A stretch of 64,000 bases of DNA, taken from the NCBI GenBank assembly GCA_964542585.1, contig CAZIUI010000014.1, positions 1 to 64,000 of the forward strand, written 5' to 3'. Below are positions 1 to 8,766 of the stretch, piece by piece. The stretch is from CAYYUA01 sp964542585. Its GTDB lineage: Bacteria; Bacteroidota; Bacteroidia; CAILMK01; CAYYUA01. The position numbers and the translations under genes were made by a program. Position 1 is the first letter of the stretch. Each line of letters opens with the position of its first letter. A model generated the notes under the pieces. That model had not been told where the DNA came from and did not search any database. It saw nothing but the letters and a program-made list of their open reading frames with translations.

Positions 1-235
1 TATAAAGTTTTGAGGTTTAGCAAGGGGATGTCCTGGCTGTTCGGTTTTTTAACCGTTCCATGATTTCCTTTAATAGCCTTCCCATGTTCCATCCGCTCCG
101 TCATATCAAAATTTTGGCCTTTTAGGCAGGTTCTATATTTATTCCTCTCATTCACCGAATCTAACAAGTGTCAATTCATATACAAACATTTGCGTGTAAA
201 ATTTTTAAATCAGCAAGTGGGGTGGATTGTGGATC

Positions 236-335
236 GGGGGTGTATCAAAAGTCTTTGTAGTAAAAACGGGAGAAAAGATTCTTAATGAAAGCCTGAATTC
301 CACTAAATTGAATTTTTGGGTTTTGATACACCGCC
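236..335. repeat. Inverted-repeat element, MITE-like
   Basis: A 15-base end GGGGGTGTATCAAAA (236-250) recurs inverted at 321-335 with one mismatch, enclosing about 70 bases with no reading frame. Terminal inverted repeats on a roughly 100-base non-coding unit are what a miniature inverted-repeat element or an IS remnant looks like. No clear target-site duplication is visible beside the ends, so mobility is inferred only from the symmetry. The rest of 1-829 holds the REP-like repeat, a possible gene remnant and the kefB-type promoter; I see nothing else in it. Confidence 0.4.
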
Positions 336-500
336 CCAAAATCCCGGCTTGAAGGCGTCAGCGGTCAAGTAGGCGGTTCGCTTTCCGGCCCTGCTGCGCT
401 ATAATGCCGTTTTTGAAGGTCAGTAAGAGAATCGCCTGTTGTTTTTTCCGAATTGAATTAAGCAATATTTCCCAACTCCTGATAATAGTGAGATTAGATT

Positions 501-600
501 CCCTTCTCCCCCGGGAGAAGGGGTAGGGATGAGGGGTTTAGTAAAAATTAAAAAGCCCCTCACTCCAAAACCCCTCTTCCTGTGGGAGAGCGGACCAAAC
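501..600. repeat. REP-like palindromic repeat, copy A
   Basis: It starts with a CCCTTCTCC/GGAGAAGGG palindrome, then a TAGGGATGAGGGG block, a short A/T-rich spacer, AAGCCCCTCACTCC and a second palindrome arm ending GGGAGAGCGGACCAAA. The same modules recur in the same order and orientation at 2952-3044. Dispersed extragenic palindromes of this CCCTCTCC...GGAGAGGG type are common in Gram-negative genomes and can be moved by RAYT transposases; no such transposase is in the window. Confidence 0.6.
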
Positions 601-775
601 CTTCTACCTTAAGCGTATTGATGAAGCGCCTTATTTCCATGAGCTTATTTTTAGGAACATTATTGTTTTGAAGCTTAGTTAAAACAAAATAAGCTTCCCA
701 TCTCACGGGTAATTCATTAAATTTTGATGCGTTGCCAAGATGGCTACTTCTCGCTTTGATTAGTTTACTTCCATC
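560..775 (-). pseudogene. Possible decayed coding fragment
   Basis: The minus strand is open for 71 codons between a TAA at 776-778 and a TGA at 560-562. The middle of the translation looks protein-like (for example FNELPVRWEAYFVLTKLQ) but there is no ATG near its beginning; the first usable start is GTG at 706. Its last dozen codons lie in REP-like copy A, as if a gene end had been replaced by the repeat. I do not recognise the family. It could be chance or the tail of a lost gene. Confidence 0.2.
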
Positions 776-816
776 TTAAGCGGTGGCAGTAGGTAAGCGA
801 AAACCTGACTGTCTTT

Positions 817-824
817 TAAATTTG
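817..824 (+). promoter_or_regulatory. Bacteroidota -7 element TAAATTTG
   Basis: TAAATTTG matches the TAnnTTTG consensus used by the Bacteroidota primary sigma factor. It lies five bases before the GTG at 830, so the transcript would be almost leaderless. No convincing -33 TTG was found at the usual distance. Confidence 0.35.
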
Positions 825-829
825 AGACT

Positions 830-2851
830 GTGATTAAATCCTTGCTTGCTGTACAAATACCCCTGCTTACCGATATCATAATTGTTCTTGGGCTTTCCAT
901 TCTGGTGATCATGGGATTCCGGAAGCTTGGCATGCCCAATATTCTTGGCTTCCTCGTTACAGGCGTCATCGCTGGCCCGCATGGGTTATCGTTGGTTGAA
1001 GCTTCCCATGAGATAGATGTCCTGGCCGAGATTGGGGTTATTCTACTGCTTTTTGTCATAGGGCTTGAGTTTTCCCTTTCCAGCTTGTTTGCCATTAAGC
1101 AGGCTGTTTTGGTAGGCGGTGGGCTACAGGTGGTTTTAACATCCGCCATTACTTGCCTGATTGCCTTTCAGTTTGGCTTCCCCTTAAACGAAGCTGTGTT
1201 CCTGGGCTTCATGTTCTCGCTAAGCAGTACGGCCATAGTCCTAAAAGCGATCCAGGAAAAACGCGCTACCCATAGTCCGCATGGCAGGCTTTCCTTAGCC
1301 GTTTTGATCTTCCAGGATGTGATCGTGGTTTTAATGATGTTGCTGGCTCCACTTCTGGCCGGAACTTCCGATTCACCGGGGCAGGCTATTCTGTGGATGT
1401 TTCTGAAGAGTGTGGGCATCATTGGTTTTGCTATTATAGGCGCCCGAACCCTAGTGCCATGGTTATTGTATCGCGTTGCCCGCACACAAAGCCGGGAGCT
1501 TTTTATTTTAACCATCGTGGTTATTTGCTTTTCCGTGGCCTGGCTCACCAGTTTGCTGGGCTTATCCCTTTCTCTCGGCGCATTTTTAGCCGGCCTTACC
1601 ATTTCCGAGTCCGAATACAGTCACCAAGCTACCGGAAATATCCTGCCGTTCCGGGAGATCTTTACCAGCATTTTCTTCGTATCCATAGGGATGCTATTGG
1701 ATATTGATTTTATCTTAGGTCATATTCCAGGTGTTCTGCTCTTATCGTTGACCATTGCTTTACTCAAAGGTGGGATTGCCGCTTTTGTGGGCTGGCTCTT
1801 AAAGTACCCGCCTCGTACGTTTTTGCTCGTGGGTTTGTATTTGTTTCAGGTTGGGGAGTTTGCTTTCATCCTGGCTGAAGTGGGTGTTTCCTATGACTTG
1901 GTATCCAACAACAGCTACCAGTACTTTTTATCAGCTTCTATTTTAACCATGGCCATAACGCCTTTTACCATTGAGTACGGGGAAAAGATTACCGCAGCAA
2001 TTCTAAAACGCAGACTTCCCTCAAGGTTTTTTGATACCATTCAAATGAAAAACCGACATTCTGTAAAGCACACTGCTCCCCAGCATAAAAGTGATCACAT
2101 AGTGATCGTTGGTTTTGGCATCAATGGCCGAAATGTGGCCAAAGCAGCGCGCTATGCTGAACTGCCTTACATAATCCTTGAAATGAACCCGGATACGGTT
2201 AAAAATGAGCGAGAAAAGGGTGAACCGATTTACTACGGGGATGCTGCCAATCCTACCATTTTACATCATGCTGATGTAGAAAAAGCCAGGGTAGTGGTAG
2301 TGGCGATTTCCGACCCCGATGCTACGAAAAAGATCATTTATAGTGTCCGCAATGAGAATCAATTACTGCATCTTATTGTACGTACGCGGTTTTTAAGCGA
2401 AATGGATGAAAACCTGGCTATTGGTGCTGATGAAGTGATCCCGGAAGAGTTTGAAACTTCCATTGAGATTTTTACCAGGGTCATGCATAAGTATTTAGTG
2501 CCCGTAAGTGAGATCAATGATTTTACAAGTGAAATCCGGAATTCCAACTATGCAATGCTGCGGAAAGCACCGGATTTTGATAAAAAATACGGGCTAACCA
2601 ATCTTGCTTTACCAAACGTTGAAATCGTAGCACTGCGCACTGAAGTAGCAGCAAAGGGAATTGTCAACACGCCCTTGAAGGATACCCAAATCCGTGAAAC
2701 TTATGACGTAAATGTTGTAGGAAGGCAGCGCGATGGGGAGTATGATTTTCAATTAAGGCGGGATAGCGAATTTAAAGTGGGGGATATCCTCTATGTTGTG
2801 GGTTCGCCGGAGCATATCAAAACCTTTCACGAGGCTATCAAGGCTGATTGA
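830..2851 (+). CDS. CPA2-family monovalent cation:proton antiporter (KefB/YbaL type)
   Basis: A 673-residue inner-membrane antiporter exchanging K+ or Na+ for protons. About residues 1-385 form the hydrophobic Na+/H+ exchanger domain. Around residue 427 a Rossmann glycine motif (VGFGINGRNVA) opens an RCK/TrkA-N nucleotide-binding domain, and a TrkA-C domain ends the protein, the layout of KefB, KefC and YbaL. Such RCK domains gate transport in response to nucleotides or glutathione adducts; which ligand acts here cannot be read. The start is GTG: the frame is closed by TGA at 806-808 and no ATG precedes the first helix. The gene stands alone between two copies of a REP-like repeat. Confidence 0.88.
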   Translation: MIKSLLAVQIPLLTDIIIVLGLSILVIMGFRKLGMPNILGFLVTGVIAGPHGLSLVEASHEIDVLAEIGVILLLFVIGLEFSLSSLFAIKQAVLVGGGLQVVLTSAITCLIAFQFGFPLNEAVFLGFMFSLSSTAIVLKAIQEKRATHSPHGRLSLAVLIFQDVIVVLMMLLAPLLAGTSDSPGQAILWMFLKSVGIIGFAIIGARTLVPWLLYRVARTQSRELFILTIVVICFSVAWLTSLLGLSLSLGAFLAGLTISESEYSHQATGNILPFREIFTSIFFVSIGMLLDIDFILGHIPGVLLLSLTIALLKGGIAAFVGWLLKYPPRTFLLVGLYLFQVGEFAFILAEVGVSYDLVSNNSYQYFLSASILTMAITPFTIEYGEKITAAILKRRLPSRFFDTIQMKNRHSVKHTAPQHKSDHIVIVGFGINGRNVAKAARYAELPYIILEMNPDTVKNEREKGEPIYYGDAANPTILHHADVEKARVVVVAISDPDATKKIIYSVRNENQLLHLIVRTRFLSEMDENLAIGADEVIPEEFETSIEIFTRVMHKYLVPVSEINDFTSEIRNSNYAMLRKAPDFDKKYGLTNLALPNVEIVALRTEVAAKGIVNTPLKDTQIRETYDVNVVGRQRDGEYDFQLRRDSEFKVGDILYVVGSPEHIKTFHEAIKAD

Positions 2852-2951
2852 AATGCCGGATGGGGACGACCTGAGCCCCCGTGCTGAATAAATTTTTGCA
2901 ATAGGCACCTTGTCAATATGCTTAATATGTTGCATTTAGCAAGCCAAGGTT

Positions 2952-3044
2952 CCCTTCTCCCTGAGGGAGAAGGGTTAGGGTTGAGGTTTTTTGGAAAAAA
3001 GCCCCTTACTCCTGGCCTCTCTCCCATTGTGAGAGCGGAACAAA
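2952..3044. repeat. REP-like palindromic repeat, copy B
   Basis: The same ordered modules as at 501-600: the CCCTTCTCC/GGAGAAGGG palindrome, TTAGGGTTGAGG, AAGCCCCTTACTCC, and an arm ending GAGAGCGGAACAAA. It lies 100 bases past the antiporter stop and before the end of fbp. The interval 2852-3093 contains no gene. Confidence 0.6.
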
Positions 3045-3093
3045 TCCAATATTGTCTAAGTGCCTAATTCAATAAATATTTAGCAAGGGAAAT

Positions 3094-4107
3094 TCAGGAA
3101 GCTGTTTTAGCAGTCACGTAGCTCATCATCTCTTCCACCATGCCCTTACTTCCTAAAAAGACTGGCGTACGGTCGTGCAGATCATGGGGGGCTTTGTCAA
3201 GGATCGGCTGCTCTCCATCAGTCGCCAATCCGCCGGCCTGCTCAATCAGAAACGCCATAGGATTGGCTTCGTACATTAAGCGCAGCTTCCCATTGGGATC
3301 CTTTCTGGTGCCCGGATACAGGAAGATCCCACCTTTTACCAGGGTTCGGTGAATGTCGGCAACCATACTGCCGATGTAACGGGCTTTGTAGGGCTTTCCG
3401 CTTTGGTTATTGCCATCCTTGCAGTTGGTGAGGTACTGCTGCAAAGCCAGCGAAAAAGCACTATAATTACCTTCGTTGATAGAATACGTGCCAGAATGAT
3501 TAGGAAGGGTAATGTTGGGATGGGAAAGGCAAAACTCCCCTATAGAAGGATCCAATGTAAAACCATTGACCCCATTGCCGGTGGAGTAGACCATTAAGGT
3601 AGAAGAACCATACACCACATAGCCCGCTGCCACTTGCTCACGCCCCTTTTGAAGGACATCCTTTTTAGCGCAGGCTTCCTGCTGAGTCGTCACCCTCCGG
3701 TAAATACCAAAAATGGTCCCGATAGGGGCATTGGCATCGATGTTTGTGGAACCATCCAGCGGATCAAAGTTTACAACATACTTAGCCTCGGCCGCCACAT
3801 CTGTGTTGACAGGAATGATATCGGAATGCTCCTCAGAGGCCATGACGCAGCACTCTCCTCCTGAAGATAAAGCCGATATCAATTGCTGATTGGCAAATTC
3901 ATCCAGTTTTTGGACATCTTCCCCGTGTACATTTTCACTTCCAGATCTACCCAGGATATCTACCAATCCCGCCTGTCGAATTTCACGATTGATGATCTTG
4001 GAAGCCACGGCCACATCACTCAGCAGTCTTGATAGCTCGCCTGAAGCATAGGAGAACTCCTCCTGGCGCTCTACGATGAACTGATTCAGCGTTTTAACGT
4101 CCTTCAT
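3094..4107 (-). CDS. fbp: Class I fructose-1,6-bisphosphatase
   Basis: 337 residues, the normal length for class I FBPase. It hydrolyses fructose 1,6-bisphosphate to fructose 6-phosphate and phosphate, the committed step of gluconeogenesis, in the cytosol. The metal-binding signature FDPLDGSTNID lies at about residues 114-124, preceded by the acidic pair in ASEE (about 90-93). The substrate-site blocks RYIGSMVADIHRTL and KLRLMYEANPMAFL are present, followed by EQAGGLATDG. ATG at 4107 is the natural start, with a -7 element 33 bases upstream. It is a single gene, divergent from the acetyltransferase. Confidence 0.96.
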   Translation of the reverse strand: MKDVKTLNQFIVERQEEFSYASGELSRLLSDVAVASKIINREIRQAGLVDILGRSGSENVHGEDVQKLDEFANQQLISALSSGGECCVMASEEHSDIIPVNTDVAAEAKYVVNFDPLDGSTNIDANAPIGTIFGIYRRVTTQQEACAKKDVLQKGREQVAAGYVVYGSSTLMVYSTGNGVNGFTLDPSIGEFCLSHPNITLPNHSGTYSINEGNYSAFSLALQQYLTNCKDGNNQSGKPYKARYIGSMVADIHRTLVKGGIFLYPGTRKDPNGKLRLMYEANPMAFLIEQAGGLATDGEQPILDKAPHDLHDRTPVFLGSKGMVEEMMSYVTAKTAS

Positions 4108-4117
4108 AAGTTTTCGC

Positions 4118-4147
4118 TAATTTTGTTTGAGCTTATTGCCAAATATA
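4118..4147. promoter_or_regulatory. Divergent promoter pair (fbp / acetyltransferase)
   Basis: Two TAnnTTTG elements face away from each other in the 62-base gap: TAATTTTG at 4118-4125 on the plus strand for the GNAT/aspartate kinase unit, and TATATTTG on the minus strand (4147-4140) for fbp. The spacing suits Bacteroidota promoters, although clear -33 TTG boxes are not evident. Confidence 0.5.
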
Positions 4148-4169
4148 CAGAAATCTGGATACTAACCCC

Positions 4170-4661
4170 GTGAGCAAGATCAGGCATGCCGTTTCAGAAG
4201 ATCTTCCTGCGGTATATAGCCTGATACAGGAACTGGCTGAATATGAGGAAGCGCCACAAACTGTTACCCTGACGCTAGCGCAGTTTAAGGTGGATTTCTA
4301 CATTGGAGATCCCCTTTTTCATATTTTAGTGGTAGAGCTAGAAGACCAGCTAGTAGGAATGGCGCTTTACTACTTTACGTATTCAACGTGGCAGGGGCGC
4401 TGCCTTTACCTTGAAGATATGATCATCACCCAGGCTTACCGGCGGCAGGGCTTTGGTAAAGCCCTTTTTGAAAAATTAATGGCTATTGCTGCTAATACCG
4501 GGGTAAACCGCATGGCCTGGCAGGTGCTGGCCTGGAACACACCAGCCATTGAATTCTACAAGCGCTATCAAGCGTGGTTGGAGGATGAATGGTTATCCGG
4601 CAAAATAAGCGGTGATCGGATACAGGCTTGGGCCTCTCGTATTGAAAAACCCTCAACCTGA
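4170..4661 (+). CDS. GNAT-family N-acetyltransferase
   Basis: 163 residues with one GNAT fold. The acetyl-CoA pyrophosphate-binding motif RRQGFGKAL sits after the strand YLEDMIITQAY, and a later block (WQVLAWNTPAIEFYKRYQA) resembles the diamine (spermidine/spermine) acetyltransferase branch, which shares the N-terminal pattern of acidic residues after SLIQELAEYE. It would transfer an acetyl group to an amine; the acceptor is unknown. GTG at 4170 is used as start because it begins right at the conserved first strand. The aspartate kinase gene follows after 12 bases, so the two are probably cotranscribed. Confidence 0.85.
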   Translation: MSKIRHAVSEDLPAVYSLIQELAEYEEAPQTVTLTLAQFKVDFYIGDPLFHILVVELEDQLVGMALYYFTYSTWQGRCLYLEDMIITQAYRRQGFGKALFEKLMAIAANTGVNRMAWQVLAWNTPAIEFYKRYQAWLEDEWLSGKISGDRIQAWASRIEKPST

Positions 4662-4673
4662 GCTATAGTTACC

Positions 4674-5939
4674 ATGCAAATCTTAAAATTTGGCGGAGCA
4701 GCCGTCAAAGATGCGGAAGGTATAAGGAATGTGGCATCTATTATTCAGCAATATGCCCGGCATCCTTACGTGATCGTAACTTCTGCCATGGGTAAAACCA
4801 CCAACGCCCTGGAGGAGCTTTTAAAGGCCTATTGGAACCAAGCAGAAACGGTAAAAGCCGATTTAAATAAATTAAAAGATCACCACCATTCCGTAGCCTC
4901 CGAGCTGTTGGGTAAGGGGCATCCTTTAATTGAGGAGCTATCCAATTTATGGATGGATCTGGAGTTTTACCTGGAAAATGCGCCATACCATTCTTACAAC
5001 TATGCGTATGACCAGGTGGTGAGTTATGGGGAATTGGTTTCCTCTAAAATCCTGAGTCGCTACCTGCAGACGGTTATCCCTAATAAATGGCTGGATGCCC
5101 GGAACCTGGTGCTTACGAGTGCTCATTATCGCTCTGCTGAGGTTCAATGGCCTGAAACGACAAAAGCGATCAAACGAAAACTGAATCCCTTATTAGCCGA
5201 TACCCCTGTGATTACCCAGGGCTTTATTGGTGCTACCCCGCAAGGCATCACCACAACCCTTGGCCGGGAGGGCTCGGATTATTCCGCCAGTATTTTTGCT
5301 TATGCCCTGAATGCAGAAGAAGTGGTCACTTGGAAAGATGTGCCGGGCATCCTGAATGCTGATCCGCGTATTTTTAAGGATACGATCAAATTTGATACGT
5401 TGTCCTACCAGGAAGCCATGGAAATGACCTTTTATGGTGCCAAAGTGCTACACCCCCGTACCATCAAACCCTTACAGGAAAAAAGCATTCCGCTGACCGT
5501 ACGATCCTTTCTTGAGCCTGATAAGCAGGGTTCCCGTATTGAGAATACTGACCCCGGCATCCCTGATATTCCGGTTACCATTGGCAAACCCCAGCAGATG
5601 CTGGTTCAGCTATCCACCAGGGATTATAGTTTTATAGCTGCCTCCACGCTTAGTACCATTTTCCAGGAATTGGCAACAGCAGGCTTGACCCTTAACCTGA
5701 TGAACACCTCCGCCATCACCTTTTCCTTCTGTAGTGACTTTGACGAAGAGAAGCTAGCCCAACTTAAGCATCGCTTATCCGGGGAATTTGAAGTTACTAC
5801 CCAAGCACCCTTGTCAATGCTAACAATCCGGCATTACAACCAAGCTATTGTGGAACAGCTTACAAGAGGTCACACGGTACTACTTGAAAACAGCAGTGGA
5901 AGCACTATTCAAATGGTCTTGGCGGAAGACCTCATTTAA
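4674..5939 (+). CDS. Aspartate kinase (monofunctional)
   Basis: 421 residues. It phosphorylates L-aspartate, the first step towards lysine, threonine and methionine. The N-terminal signature is KFGGAAVKDAEGI (the usual form is KFGGTSV), and the nucleotide-binding segment TTTLGREGSDYSAS is intact, followed by TWKDVPGILNADPRI. The last 120 or so residues fit a regulatory ACT region, with a conserved block around LVQLSTRDYSFIA. There is no homoserine dehydrogenase domain, so this is not the fused ThrA form. It ends nine bases from the convergent TolC-like gene. Confidence 0.9.
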   Translation: MQILKFGGAAVKDAEGIRNVASIIQQYARHPYVIVTSAMGKTTNALEELLKAYWNQAETVKADLNKLKDHHHSVASELLGKGHPLIEELSNLWMDLEFYLENAPYHSYNYAYDQVVSYGELVSSKILSRYLQTVIPNKWLDARNLVLTSAHYRSAEVQWPETTKAIKRKLNPLLADTPVITQGFIGATPQGITTTLGREGSDYSASIFAYALNAEEVVTWKDVPGILNADPRIFKDTIKFDTLSYQEAMEMTFYGAKVLHPRTIKPLQEKSIPLTVRSFLEPDKQGSRIENTDPGIPDIPVTIGKPQQMLVQLSTRDYSFIAASTLSTIFQELATAGLTLNLMNTSAITFSFCSDFDEEKLAQLKHRLSGEFEVTTQAPLSMLTIRHYNQAIVEQLTRGHTVLLENSSGSTIQMVLAEDLI

Positions 5940-5948
5940 GAGATGGTC

Positions 5949-7418
5949 CTAATTGGCTTCCTGCGTTTCTACTAAATTTCGCTGGTAGGTGTAGCGATAC
6001 CGTAAGAGGCTATAAATCTTAAAAAATTGTCCCAGGTATTTCACTTGTTTCTGCTGAGCCCTAAGGTACTTAAGCTCCCGCAGGTTGATCTTAAGTAAGG
6101 TGCTTTCCCCATTGTTAAAGAGGGTTCTTTCTGCTTCTACAAGGCTTTTGAAATTTTGCAGGTTGTTTTTGTTAGTTTTAATAAGCTCAAGCAGTTCTTT
6201 AAGCCTTTGCTGGGCGCCCTCTAGCTTGCGCTGCATGTTTAATTCCTGCTGCTTGAATTCCAACCTTGTGGATTGTTGCTTCAGCTTGTTTAAATCCAAA
6301 CTGCCGCGTTCCTCTCTTAGAAAAAGGGGAAATTGAAACCCGATACCCCATTTAATGTCATCCCTTACGTTTTGATCCTCTAAATTTATCGCATTGCCGG
6401 CATTTTGTAAAGCGTGGTATTTCAAATCCAGTTTGGGCTTAAATTGCTCTTTGCGCCAACGATTCTCAAGCGATAACAACTCCAGCTTATTACGATATTG
6501 GGTAAGTGCGGGGTGTTCGTCATTCACGCTATCCATTTGACGGGCCTTTTGGTAAAGGTTTTCCATCGTTTGCGTGGAAAAGGCTGTAAGGGAAGGCGGT
6601 TCGAGGTTATTGGTAATTTTCCGGGGATTTTGCTCTTTGTCCCATAAGTAAGTACTGAGCTTTGCCCTTTGCTGATCCAATCGTCCTTGCAAAGCCCTTT
6701 TACGTACCCGGAATTGCTGAACCTGGCTCATGGCTTCTACCGTATCAATGGCTGTGCGCTCCCCTCCCCGGAATGACTGTTTGATATCCTGAAATCGCTG
6801 GTTAGCGGTGTTCTCAGCTTGCTCCATAAGGTCCCGTTGCTGGTGTAAGGTGGCCCATTTCCAGTAATCCTGAAAACCCTTGCTAAGCAGCTTCATTAGA
6901 AGCTGATGGCGTTTATTGACTTGTACCTGGCGCATCACCTTAGCTTTGTTGAGGGCTGTCCTCCTTTTGTCAGTGAATAAGCCCTGGCCTATGGGTAATT
7001 CTACACCAATGCCATACAAGCCATCAGAAGGCACTTTTCGTTCATCATTCAAAAATTGACCCCGGTTTTGCTCCCGGTAAAATTTTAGATCAATTCCAAA
7101 CCATGTCGGGATCTTAAGCCCGGTTTCCTGGATGCGGTAATAATTGCTGCCGTTGAACGCTTTGACATTGAGGTCACTAAAAATTTGCGGATCAAAATGC
7201 CCCCTGGCTTGACGAACCTTTGCCGGGCCCTTTTGGCTTTGGAATTCTGCCTGTTTGGCCATTGGATGATACCGTAAGATCATGCTGTTAAAATTACCGG
7301 GAGTGAGGAATCCTTGGTCACTAGTGTCCAGCGTTACCATCGGCTGTCCCATCATGGATATGCTAGGAAAAAACAGGCAAATCCCAAACAGGAGGAGCTT
7401 GAACCTCAAAGGACCCAT
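5949..7418 (-). CDS. TolC-like outer-membrane efflux protein
   Basis: 489 residues with an N-terminal signal peptide (hydrophobic to about residue 24). The body is rich in long amphipathic Gln/Lys/Arg/Leu helices with two internally similar halves, as expected for an outer-membrane efflux protein forming a trimeric channel-tunnel. It is the last gene of a three-gene unit; its ATG overlaps the TAA of the HlyD gene by one base (TAATG), which implies translational coupling. It should form the outer-membrane exit duct for the exporter encoded upstream. Confidence 0.85.
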   Translation of the reverse strand: MGPLRFKLLLFGICLFFPSISMMGQPMVTLDTSDQGFLTPGNFNSMILRYHPMAKQAEFQSQKGPAKVRQARGHFDPQIFSDLNVKAFNGSNYYRIQETGLKIPTWFGIDLKFYREQNRGQFLNDERKVPSDGLYGIGVELPIGQGLFTDKRRTALNKAKVMRQVQVNKRHQLLMKLLSKGFQDYWKWATLHQQRDLMEQAENTANQRFQDIKQSFRGGERTAIDTVEAMSQVQQFRVRKRALQGRLDQQRAKLSTYLWDKEQNPRKITNNLEPPSLTAFSTQTMENLYQKARQMDSVNDEHPALTQYRNKLELLSLENRWRKEQFKPKLDLKYHALQNAGNAINLEDQNVRDDIKWGIGFQFPLFLREERGSLDLNKLKQQSTRLEFKQQELNMQRKLEGAQQRLKELLELIKTNKNNLQNFKSLVEAERTLFNNGESTLLKINLRELKYLRAQQKQVKYLGQFFKIYSLLRYRYTYQRNLVETQEAN

Positions 7419-8758
7419 TAGTTCTTGGCCTTTTTGGGATTGTAATATTGGGGAGGGAAACCATTAATCTGGCGCCAGATCTCGTACCAGACAGGTACCT
7501 CTGACAACATGATCATTCCACTAGCTCCAGAGCCTGCTCTTACCGGATCAGGCCAAGGAGCATAAGTATCTTTTGGCTTTACTAAAATTCGGAATTTACC
7601 ATTTTTACTGATAAAGTTATCTATTGCATAAATCTCTCCTTCAAAAGTACCATAAGAAACGCCAGGCCAGCCGGAGAAAACAATGGAAGGCCATCCATCA
7701 AACTGTAGCAGTGCTTTTTCGCCTTTTTTCAGGAGAGGGTAATCGTTCGGACTAATGTAAAGCTCAACTGCCCGTTGAAAGCTATCAGGCATGATACGTA
7801 CCACTGTTTCTCCTTTCTTGAGGATTTCCCCTATCCCGGCACGCACAACCTTAACAATCTGCCCTTGTTGAGGCGCTGTAATATGGCGGAATTCGGCCCT
7901 TTGCTGGAAGTTTGCAAGCTGGTTTTCAAGTTTTGTGATTGTAGAGGATAGCGAACTACGTTTCGATTGAGTCGTATTAATCTTGGAGCGGTAGTTTGCA
8001 ATTTTATTTTGAAAAGTATTGCTGACCTGCTCCAGGCGATTTTGAATGTTTTCCCTTTTATTCAGGCTCTGGTTAAGTTTACTTTGGGCTGCGGCCATCT
8101 TGGCAACAGCTGCCTGATAAGTAAGCCTTTTATCCTGAACCTGGCTTTGGGATTTTAATCCATCTTCCCGGAGTTTTTCAATCCGTTTTAGTTGGTTTTG
8201 GGCTACGTCAACATCAATCTCAGCGGCCGACAGGTCCATGCTATCGGCAATGATCTGTTGCCGGTTCTGGATAAGTTTGTTTTGAAGCTGTTGAAGCTTT
8301 AAGCTACGGTTCAGCCGGATGTTCTCAATCTGGTTTTTAAGATTGCTTAGTTTATCATTTAAGCTCTGCTTTTGTGCTCGCTTAGCCCGTATCCGGTTTT
8401 GAGTTCGCGTCAACAACTGCGAGTCCAGGTACCGGTTGTTAACTTCCGTGAGTCTAACAATGGTATCGCCCTTTTTCACGATATCACCCTCCTGCACATA
8501 CCATTGCTGAATTTGCCCTGGAACAACTGTTGGTACTTCCTGTGGGCGGTTTGAGGGGTCGATACCGGTTACTTTCCCACGCCCGTGGACAACTTGAGTC
8601 CAGGGTAGAAACATGATAATAATAACCAGCACCAGTAAAATAAGTAAAATACGCCCCAAAAAATAACCGCCACTTACCTGCATAACTTTTTCAAACGATC
8701 GAAAAGTATCAGGATTGACGCGCTCACGAATGCTATTCTGGGGGGATGTTCCTAGCAT
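7418..8758 (-). CDS. HlyD-family membrane fusion protein
   Basis: 446 residues: a short cytoplasmic head, one membrane helix (about 34-53), a biotinyl-lipoyl-like half motif near 80-105 (QQWYVQEGDIVKKGDTIV), a long coiled-coil hairpin (about 115-290, very rich in Gln/Asn/Lys), then the second lipoyl half (ITAPQQGQIVKVVRAGIGEI) and a beta-barrel domain. This is the periplasmic adaptor of type I secretion or tripartite export. It starts eight bases after the ABC gene stop and overlaps the TolC-like start, so the three proteins are made as one set. Confidence 0.9.
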   Translation of the reverse strand: MLGTSPQNSIRERVNPDTFRSFEKVMQVSGGYFLGRILLILLVLVIIIMFLPWTQVVHGRGKVTGIDPSNRPQEVPTVVPGQIQQWYVQEGDIVKKGDTIVRLTEVNNRYLDSQLLTRTQNRIRAKRAQKQSLNDKLSNLKNQIENIRLNRSLKLQQLQNKLIQNRQQIIADSMDLSAAEIDVDVAQNQLKRIEKLREDGLKSQSQVQDKRLTYQAAVAKMAAAQSKLNQSLNKRENIQNRLEQVSNTFQNKIANYRSKINTTQSKRSSLSSTITKLENQLANFQQRAEFRHITAPQQGQIVKVVRAGIGEILKKGETVVRIMPDSFQRAVELYISPNDYPLLKKGEKALLQFDGWPSIVFSGWPGVSYGTFEGEIYAIDNFISKNGKFRILVKPKDTYAPWPDPVRAGSGASGMIMLSEVPVWYEIWRQINGFPPQYYNPKKAKN

Positions 8759-8766
8759 ACCCTATT

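Noticed and set aside
1168..1602. A 144-codon minus-strand frame inside the antiporter gene
   Set aside because: It lies wholly within a clearly coding plus-strand gene and shows no own family motif; a shadow frame.
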